Below are positions 56,066 through 64,000 of a stretch of 64,000 nucleotides of DNA, one piece after another. The position numbers and the translations under genes are program-made. Numbering within the stretch: position 1 is the stretch's first letter; every line of letters starts with the position of its first letter. The stretch is from positions 1,612,001 to 1,676,000 of the forward strand of contig JAPDRO010000001.1 of NCBI GenBank assembly GCA_030247885.1, given 5' to 3'. Below the pieces are notes generated by a model that was given only the letters and a program-made list of their open reading frames with translations, was not told the DNA's origin and searched no databases. This DNA comes from Taxawa tesnikishii (nom. ined.) (lineage: Eukaryota; Ascomycota; Dothideomycetes; Dothideales).

Positions 56066-59000
56066 ATGTCGAGACTGGTCGTGCAGATGAACGGCTATGG
56101 TGGAAATGACACATCGAGGGCGACTTCGCCGGGCGGAGCTTGGAAAGACACAAACGACGAGACCGATGGCTTTGATTCCAAGAAGTACGGTCGGAGTCGG
56201 CCGCGTATCTTTCCATACACCAAGTACCTTCCGTATGAGACAGAGCAGGCACAACAGAGGGAGAATGACTTGGACGAAATGATCAAGCACCTGCACATCG
56301 CCGTGTCATCGGCAGACTTTGTTCCGGGAGCAGTGCATTGGACAAAAGAGATACGAGGGTGGATGGCACTCAAGTTTGATCTGACGAGGCGGCAAAGAAC
56401 GACTCTGGTCAGGCTCTATTACGAGCTGTCTCTCGCACCGGGTATCGAATATTCTGTCTCGGAACGCTTTGCAAGCATGTTCATGGTCCTCACCAAGTAA
56501 GACACCTGCACCATGTTTGAGGCATGGGGGCTAATCATTCCAGGCGCAAACACTATCTACGTCCCGGGAAGGACCTCATTCTCGACTGGAGGCCATTATA
56601 CAAGGAGCTCAAAGTGTTCGTTCTGCCCACAGAGTCCTCGAGCCAAAGCACCTATTCCAGCAAGCGCAACATCCGCACCCTTACGAAGTTATGCACGTTC
56701 GCCCAGCTCTTCTTCGATCCCAAGGAGATACCCGCCATGCTGGAAGAATTCGTCCCCTACTTCAGCATGTCGTTCTCCGAGCACGCCTTTGTCGTTGTTG
56801 GCCTGCTCAATCTTATGCTCCCTACCTCTCCGCCTCCGCCGGGTGAGCCAAAATTGCAGCCGCAGTACTATCTGCCCACACTTTTCCACCTCTGGTCACT
56901 TGTCAACCGTTCGCACACAATAGACCAACGTTTCATAGACATATTCTCTCGATTAGCCCGGGATTGTCTTGGCGCAGAGCACCTGCCTTTCTCTGAGCAT
57001 GGCATCTTTACTGCCGATCAATCTTCTCTCATATTCAGTGCCGTTCTGAGATTGTTGGAGATTCCAGTGGGCCAGGCTACCTCACCGTATAGCACCCATG
57101 TGGACCTCGGTTCAGGGCTCTCTATCCTTCTCGAGAGGGATCAGCGGAAGCACCCAATCGCACATGGTATTGCCAGGTGGATCGTCATGTCTTTGTCGCC
57201 GGCGTGTCTGGAGGCATCGGAAAAGTCCATTCTTCATCAGCTCGAGGGGCTTATCCAAGGTATTGAGACCTTCTTTCATCCCTCCAACTCCGGCTCCTGG
57301 ACGAAAACCCTCTCGCAGCTTGTGTATTATCTGGCAGATTTCTTTGTCATGCGATGGAACAGGGAACAGAATGGCGAGTACGATGTTCCTCCAGAAAGGC
57401 GACTCAACAAAGAACTCAAGAAGCGCTTTGTGCTGTGTCTTCGAGACGTTATCTTCATGGGCATCTACGCGAAGAGCGGTACCGCCATGAACTACTCTTT
57501 GTCTACACTGCAAAGCCTGGCTTTCCTTGAACCAACTCTGATATTGCCTGGAGCACTCCAGAGGATATATCCAGCTATGCAAGGCTTGGTAGAGCCGCAT
57601 CGGACCATCTCGTCGATCAGAGCCCTGCAGATGTTGTCCAGGACGATGGCACGAACCAAAGGTTTCAGATGTCACTTGACTACACTTCTGGGTCTGGCTC
57701 TTCCTGGTATCGACGCCAACGACTTAGACAAAACCATGCATTCCCTGGCATTCATACAGGCCGTTTGCTACAATATTCCCCTACATGACCTCACTAAAGA
57801 GAAGTCTACTGATACTGATGGCGTCTCAGAGGATGACCATGCTGGCGGTACTGCACCAGCAGTAGCGTGGATCACAGAGCAAGTTACTCGATTCGAGACG
57901 GAGGGTGCATTACTCAATATTGACTATGAAAACGAGCTGACGGACGCGGACGAGGAGTTGATTCTCCGCTCGTCCACCGCTGGTTTCGCAGAATTCCTGA
58001 TATCATTCATCGGGCGCGTTTTCACTTTGCTGCAAAATCTCCCCGATGCGTCCCGGGTTAAGAGTGGTTCGCCAGAAGAAAACATCGTGAACACTCTTCC
58101 GGCAACATTCTCCCTTTGTTGGCTGCTCTTTCGCCAGAGCTTTACGACATTGCTCTCCAGCAAATCTCCAAATTCACCACGAACCACGTGGTACATCAGG
58201 CAAGAGATGCCATGGCTTTCATCTGCAACGCACTAGTCAAGGTTTCGCCTAAGCAAGCATTGGAACGCCTCCTCCCGGACCTCGTTTCCAGCATCCGCAC
58301 GGAAATTGATGAGAATGGTGCAGGTTCCACCAGAACTACTGGATCTGAGGTATTGCCAAGAGATCGCGCCCTTGTCTGGCATATTAGCCTGCTTAGTATG
58401 TGCGTTGTTCACGTGGGCCAGGATGTGCTTGATTTCCAGGACCAACTGCTGGACATCGCCGTGTTCATGCAGGACAAGTGCAAGGGCATACCGCTTGTGC
58501 ATGTGTCGAACTTTGTCCACCATCTCCTGTTAAACCTTACGGTCACATACACAGTGGATTATTCTCTCTTCGAGAAAGAGGAGCTCGAGCGAGGACTAAC
58601 TGTCAACGACTGGGGAAAGATCCCGGACCCCAAATCGCTCAACATCCAGTGGCACGTGCCCAACGAGCGAGAGATCGATTTTGCGGTCAAGTTGTTCGAG
58701 TCGCAGGGAGGGCGTGCAATCGACGCTTTGACTGCTCTCACCAGCGACAGTTCTCCTGTGAAGCGGGATGGTACGGGTAAAGATTGGTCGGACGAAGTCT
58801 CACGGAACCTAGTTCTTCTTCGCCTGGTCATCTCTGGTGTTTCTTGTTTCTTCAGATCCGATGATCAATCTATCACCCCATTCACATATCAAGATATCCA
58901 GACGAACGGGCATATGTCCCCGAGCGTGGACGTTAAGGACGCCGGAGCGGACCTTGCAGAGCCAGAGGATGACAAGATTCGGAAGTCATTTCAATACCCA

Positions 59001-62000
59001 ACAGGTTATCCTTTGGAAGTAGGCAGCTCGCAATACGAAGCAGTGCATAAGCTGCGACGGACTGCAGGTGAAACCTTGCATCGCGTGCATGCTTTCTTGA
59101 CACAGAACCAGGAAGACGATGTGCCATGTTTTAACTCGCTATATACAGCTTATCGATCCTGGTTCATCGACATCGGCATTGAGCGATCCGCTCACGTTCT
59201 CGACCGCCTCACTCGACTTCTTGCAGCTGATATACATCCATTCAAGTTCAGCGGCATGCGGAAAGCATATCCACGGCCACTTCTTGTCAAGCGAGCCAAT
59301 CTGTATCATTACCAGCGCCTGCGCTTCAACGAATCCCCACGAGCAGCTTCAGACCTCGACAAGACTCTTCTTCTCGACCTTGCCCAGTCCAGTGTCTCTA
59401 TCTATACTGACATCCGGCGGACGGCCCAGTCTGCCTCGGAAGCCGCCGTGAAGTGCATCGTGGGTGCCAAGCCCCTCATCATCCCGCCGCTACTGGAGAC
59501 TATGGAAGATGCTGTCTCTAAGAACGATCATCCTCGTATCAAAGGCGCCGTCTTCTCACTCCTGTTTGGCAGCTTGGCAAAGCCTTTGGGACGTAATTGG
59601 AGATTCACTCCCAAGTTGATCAAGCTGTTCCTGGAAGTCACAGAAGTAGATCGGCCAAGTATTCAGAAACTTGTCGGCAATGCCAGCTTTCAGATACAGG
59701 ACATGTGTAAGGCACTTGACCGCATGGTAATCCTGGATCAGCAAATTGTGGACGACATTTGGCCCGACAGCGGCAGCGACACGCCTCAAGAGCGGACTAT
59801 AGCCAAGACTATTGACGAGGCAAAGGCCATGGTTCTTGAGAAACAGAGTCGCATCCAGAAGCGGAGGGATGTTGTCGAGAAGAAGAAAGCTCAGCTTGCG
59901 GCCGAGCTTGTGGAAACCATCAAGAACTCCCACTGGAAAAAGGCAAGCAGGACGGCTGTCTTGGTTGTCGGTCTCGATTTTCGCTTTGAGAAGGTCGCGT
60001 CTGCGGACATGATCGATCTCGTCATTCAAGGCGCCATCGACCCGCATCCGTCCCTTCGCGGCCTGTACGCCGGTGCCCTCATCGCGATCTTTAATTTGGC
60101 TCAGGCTCGGGCGCTTGTAGGTCACTCGTACGAGAACTACCTGCTGGACAAGCAATACAACCCAGACCGTATAGTGGTACCAACAAACCCCGAAGACTCC
60201 GGCTGGACACAAGAATATCTCAAGAGCTTTGCCCAGCCGGACGCTGAGTATTATGTAGACGCCGACTATCCGGGTTGGCTTGTCTGGAACAAAACCATGC
60301 GAGCGTACAGAAGCGTACCTAAGGATTTGGAACTGGACGAGGTCGAAAAGGATGTCCGTGCAAGGATTGGCAAGTCTATCGATAGGCACTGGCTGTCAAC
60401 CTACTTTGGCTATATGAAGCAAGAGCCACGAGACGCCAGTGCTGATAGGTTCAGGATGACAAGCTCCATGATCGTCGCATATGCCGTCGATCTTATGTTC
60501 GACGGTCTGACTGTGGCTACGTTCGACGACCTGAAAGATCTTGTGCAGGCAACCTTCGGCGACGGAAGTGACAAGCACCAACACCGCGCGACTGCGGAGA
60601 TCATAGGGGCTCTCCTCTCGACATGCGAGGACTTCAAGCCTGCACAGAGAGAAAAGATATGGGAGTTCGGCTTTCCTATAGTGCGCCGCATCTTTCAAGA
60701 CGGCCTCACGCCGGAAAACAGCTCATACTGGAGCACGTTCGTCAACCTTGTATTTGGTGGCAAGGATCCCCGTCGATGCTGGCCACTGCTCGATTGGCTG
60801 GCTGGCTTCAGACTGGATATGAGCACCAATGCTGCGTTCAAGGAGAGTTCCAAAATCAGCTTGTTGCAGCTCGTCATCAGCACTCTCGGCTGGCACTTTC
60901 AGCTCGAGCGCCCTATCATCGACGATTTCTTGAAGCATCTAGATCATCCGTATAAAGGAGTGCGAGAAGTTATGGGCGGAACCTTATCAAGCATCTTCCG
61001 CAGCCGTTACCACGAATCTTACAAGGACTTGGATACTTTACTTGAAGCACAAAAGAGTGCCTCTTCCATCGGAACAAGGCCATATCAGCCTACCGAGGAG
61101 TTTACCGGCATTATCACCGACGTCTTTGAGCGGCTCGAAAAATGGCGTCTGGAGCGTACTCCCGGTATCCAAACGCCAACACCTTATACCCAAGGTAGCA
61201 AAACGGTGCTGCTCTGGCTTGACACTACTCTCAGCCAGAACGACTGTACAATGCTTGTGCCCTTCTTCCCCGACACCTTCATGGAGCCGCTGCTGCACAT
61301 GATGGACATCAAGGAAGACCCCGAGTTGCAATCGCTCGCCTACCATGTCTTCCGGCACCTCCCTAACATCCCGCATCGCAAGGGTGAAGATGAGGCGCTC
61401 ATCGCCAGCCTGGTCCGTATCGGCAAAACCAGCACGAGCTGGCACCAACGTCTGCGCATCCTTGTCAACATTCAGGTAATCTACTTCCGCCACTTGTTCC
61501 TGATGTCACGCACACAGGCGGAGGCTCTTTTTCCTGTGTTCGCGCCATGCTGCACGACACCCAGCTTGAAGTCCGTCTTGGCGCCCAAGCTACCCTCTCC
61601 GGCATGATCCGTTGCTCGCCGGCCCGCTTCCGCGACCAGACGGTTTCCGACTTGCAGTCCCGCTTCACTGCTCTCTTGACCGACAACCCCCTCCCGAAGC
61701 GCGTCCGTAACGCAGGGGCCCCGGGAACCCCGACTCCGGAGCAGAACAAGTTGGTTCTTACGCGTCATGCGGCAGTGCTGGGACTTGGTGCGCTCGTCCA
61801 AGCGTTTCCGTACACGAGTCCCCCACCCGCGTGGTTGCCGGAGGTTTTGGCAACGCTGGGAAGTAAGGCGGCTGCGGATCCGGGTACGGTGGGAAAGAGT
61901 GTGAAGACCATTCTGAGTGATTTCAAGAAGACGAGGCAGGATACTTGGCACGTCGACAAGCAGGTGCGTTTTTTCAGCACCGCGACTGCAAATCGGATTG

Positions 62001-62087
62001 GACGCTGACATACTGCAATGCTAGGCTTTCGACCAGGATCAGCTGGAGAACCTGGAAGGTGTGTTGTGGAAGAGTTACTTTGCGTAA
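56066..62087 (+). CDS. BLM10: proteasome activator Blm10 / PA200
   Basis: Giant HEAT-repeat protein that caps the 20S proteasome. Three exons (56066-56496, 56544-61963, 62025-62087) give about 1,971 aa, the family size. N-terminal blocks: RPRIFPYTKYLPYETEQAQQ and WTKEIRGWMALKFDLTRRQR. Mid blocks: LYKELKVFVLPTESS and KLCTFAQLFFDPKEIPAML. The C-terminus ends LENLEGVLWKSYFA; Tyr-Phe-Ala resembles the C-terminal YYA motif by which Blm10 opens the gate. Two one-base slips: CCC/TTT at 58112-58117 (one more base gives LLAALSPELYDIALQQ in frame) and TTTTT at 61528-61532 (gives CVRAMLHDTQLEVRLGA). The start at 56066 is conservative; MDDGPHDGPRSG upstream may be the true N-terminus if GGGGG at 56060-56064 is also one short. 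Confidence 0.93.
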
Positions 62088-62332
62088 GGAAAGTAAGAAA
62101 CGCAAACGTACGGGACGTGATCGAAGACTCTGCAATGTACCTTCAAGGCGCATGGGAGCTCATGGTGGTTGGCAGGGAGTCAAAACAGCAATGATGATAC
62201 ACCGGACGGGACGGGGGCGGGGGTATAACAATAAATGGCATTTGCGAGGCGTTGCTGGTAATCAGGTAGTGACGGAATAAAAACTAGGATACACAGGCAG
62301 GGTTGTCGACGGATGGACCACTCCATTCCCTC

Positions 62333-62366
62333 CACTCCATCCACTCCAACGGAGTGGAATGGAGTG
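62333..62366. repeat. inverted repeat: 15-bp stem with one bulge, 3-nt loop
   Basis: CACTCCATCCACTCC, loop AAC, then GGAGTGG-A-ATGGAGTG. Fifteen pairs form with a single bulged A at 62358. It would make a strong hairpin in RNA or single-stranded DNA. Confidence 0.85.
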
Positions 62367-62405
62367 TACTTTTGACTCCATAGAGTGGAATAGAATGGAT
62401 AGTGT

Positions 62406-62419
62406 GACTCCATGGAGTC
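62406..62419. repeat. 14-bp perfect palindrome GACTCCATGGAGTC
   Basis: Self-complementary over 14 bases, 40 bases after the hairpin and built from the same ACTCCAT word. Confidence 0.9.
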
Positions 62420-63003
62420 CATGAAGTGAGGTAGTAGTTATAGTAGTAGTAGTACTAGCAGTAGTAAGTCGATAAGTAAGACGCGTCGGACATCGAAACG
62501 CAAGGTCAATGGCGGAACTACAATCACGTGACTTTGCATTCACTGATTGGGAAGCTTAGCGTAATCTTATCTTACCGGATTAGTAAGATCCAATGTGGCT
62601 TAGCATGTCGCGGGGGCCGGAAGTTCGAAGCCTATAACAAATACCACTACCTCCTCGACTACTATTACTACGCAACAGCATGGAGTCAAACGACTTTAAC
62701 GCCATGTGTAATGACCTTTCAACTACTAGAGCGCCGCTTCGAGCACTTGTATAGCAATTCTCCAGTCAAGACTACCTTCAACAGCTACACTACAGTCTTA
62801 GCGCTTGCTCCATTCGTTCCACTCTATAGGATGGAGTAGCAGCTATACCACGGTCTTGGCATAGAATCTCCAAAGAACGGATGGAGCGGCACCCTTCATT
62901 TCATCCACTCCAACCATCGACAACCCTGTACACAAGAAAAGTAGAAAAAGAACTCGATCCCATTTCACCCGTTTTACCCTTCCTTCGTTCATGGAAAAAC
63001 TGA

Positions 63004-63165
63004 TATTGGGCAGAGAAGTCCCCATCGAAAGCGAAGGGGCCGTATCGAGAGGCCAGTGGTGGCGAGCCAGACGCATGGAAACCAGTACTGGGCAGCCTAG
63101 TCCCCATCAAAATCGAAGGGACCGTATTGGGTGGTGGCGGCCACGGGCTGCTATCCAGACGATGG
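63004..63165. repeat. 82-bp imperfect tandem duplication
   Basis: Copies begin at TATTGGGCAG (63004) and TACTGGGCAG (63086). Both contain AGTCCCCATC, a CGAAGGG-type run, CCGTAT and a late CCAGACG. The copies differ at many positions, so the duplication is not recent. A further GCCAGACGCAT occurs near 63566. Confidence 0.75.
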
Positions 63166-63395
63166 TCTCATATCATTAGCGTAGTGTGCAAAGCCGCGTT
63201 TCACGCTTGCGAACCCTGTCAACCGTGAACCGAAAGTTGGCTGCTGTGCAGGAATTGTTTGTTGCTCCCCAGGGGATGTCCCCATATGAAAGCGGAGATG
63301 TCGGCGGGGGCCTTGGGAAAAGTTCGCTTCTCTTCGTAACGGCCTATCGCCCTGAGACCGGTTTGTCCAGAGCCGGGGTTGAACGGCCGGTAGAG

Positions 63396-63413
63396 CCCGA
63401 CACCTTTGTCGGG
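63396..63413. repeat. 7-bp perfect hairpin CCCGACA-CCTT-TGTCGGG
   Basis: Perfect 7-bp stem with a 4-nt loop in otherwise unassigned DNA. No T-tract follows, so there is no support for a terminator role. Confidence 0.7.
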
Positions 63414-64000
63414 TCCGGTGCGCTCCCGACGACCCTTGAAAATCCGCTGGAAGGAATAGTTTCCACGCCGGGTCGTACTCGTAACCGCACCAGGGCTCCA
63501 TGGTGGAAAGTTTCTAGTTGATAGAACAATGTAGATGAGGGAAGTCGGCAAAATAGATCCGTGGCCAGACGCATAGTGATTCGTTGTCTCCTGAAAGTTG
63601 TAGCTCATTTGTTGGCGGGTTTGGGGAGAACGGAAAGCGCCTTTAGCAGATGAGGTGGACGACCCAATACACAGACACATGCTCATGTGCTCATGAATCC
63701 AGGATGCTTCGATTTGGTTGTCCATTGTTTGACAACAGCCGCGGCTCCTGCATCCTCTTTAACACATGTGTGTCCGTTCTGTCTAGCCTTCATCATCCGC
63801 CTGACGAAAGGTCAAGAGGTCCAATACGATATGGAAGTCGACAGTGGGCTGCTGGCTTGCCGGAGGTTGCATGGAAATATGGGGATCTCCAACGGTCTTC
63901 AATGGAAAGAAGGTTGGCGTCGTTGCAGATAGCGCATTGGAGTCAAAACAGGGATGATAAATCGCTGATGATTGTCATATAGGGCATAGTAACTTGCATG

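Larger units (their letters stand above)
62088..64000. other. repeat-rich stretch, no gene recognised
   Basis: About 1.9 kb after BLM10. It contains clustered ACTCCAT/ATGGAGT words, a TAG-rich run near 62430-62470, an 82-bp tandem duplication and a compact hairpin (listed separately). Open frames of 60-170 codons show no domain. No terminal repeats or transposase could be recognised. Confidence 0.5.

Noticed and set aside
59556-60389. 277-codon leftward frame inside BLM10
   Set aside because: Complement of conserved BLM10 coding sequence; no recognisable domain.
62590-62640. A-box/B-box-like words (TGGCTTAGC, AGTTCGAAGCC), possible tRNA or SINE head
   Set aside because: The boxes are only about 27 bases apart, too close for a tRNA, and no cloverleaf folds.

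Overview
The window looks like nuclear DNA of a filamentous ascomycete (Pezizomycotina; a dothideomycete is possible but not shown). Introns are short (about 45-115 nt, GT-AG, with CTGAC/CTAAC-like branch points). Genes sit close together on both strands. The products are typical fungal ones: catalytic-only GH7 endoglucanase, GH16 glucanase, GTT1-type GST, HeLo-like/ZZ protein and a CYP504-like P450 relic. I see no intact transposon, no virus-derived element and no CRISPR array.

Layout. 1-2.1 kb: the proteasome ATPase RPT5 (cut by the window edge) diverges from COX16. 2.1-12.3 kb: a gene-poor stretch with a decayed P450, a GH7 endoglucanase, a GPI-type Ser-rich protein and two conserved but unnamed hydrophilic proteins. 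12.8-25.1 kb: DRS1 helicase, a UPF0303/haem-degrading-like protein, a Ser/Thr-rich membrane protein, catalase, a membrane-anchored GH16 glucanase, a four-exon complex I B15 (NDUFB4-type) subunit and a GST. 25.5-40.5 kb: an F-box protein, an ExoIII-type AP endonuclease, GPI3/PIG-A, DBP6 helicase, an ACS-family transporter and a HeLo-like/ZZ-finger protein. 40.7-53.2 kb: an FN3/coiled-coil membrane protein, lipin phosphatidate phosphatase, an ornithine cyclodeaminase-like protein, ribosomal protein eL8 and an intron-bearing tRNA-Phe. 53.8-62.1 kb: a doubtful ORF, GINS subunit PSF3 and the proteasome activator BLM10. 62.1-64 kb: repeat-rich DNA with no recognised gene.

Most genes are housekeeping. 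DRS1, DBP6 and eL8 serve the large ribosomal subunit; RPT5 and BLM10 serve the proteasome; COX16 and the B15 subunit serve respiration; GPI3 and lipin serve membrane and lipid synthesis. I see no evidence of a co-regulated metabolic cluster.

The most important technical observation is that ten conserved genes are each broken by one or more apparent single-base losses, sixteen sites in all, every one at a short homopolymer run. One extra base at each run gives a full-length protein of the expected family. This points to under-called homopolymers in the assembly rather than mass gene death, so gene models here should not be trusted at those sites. The P450 relic is different: it has in-frame stops and lost core segments, and is a true pseudogene.
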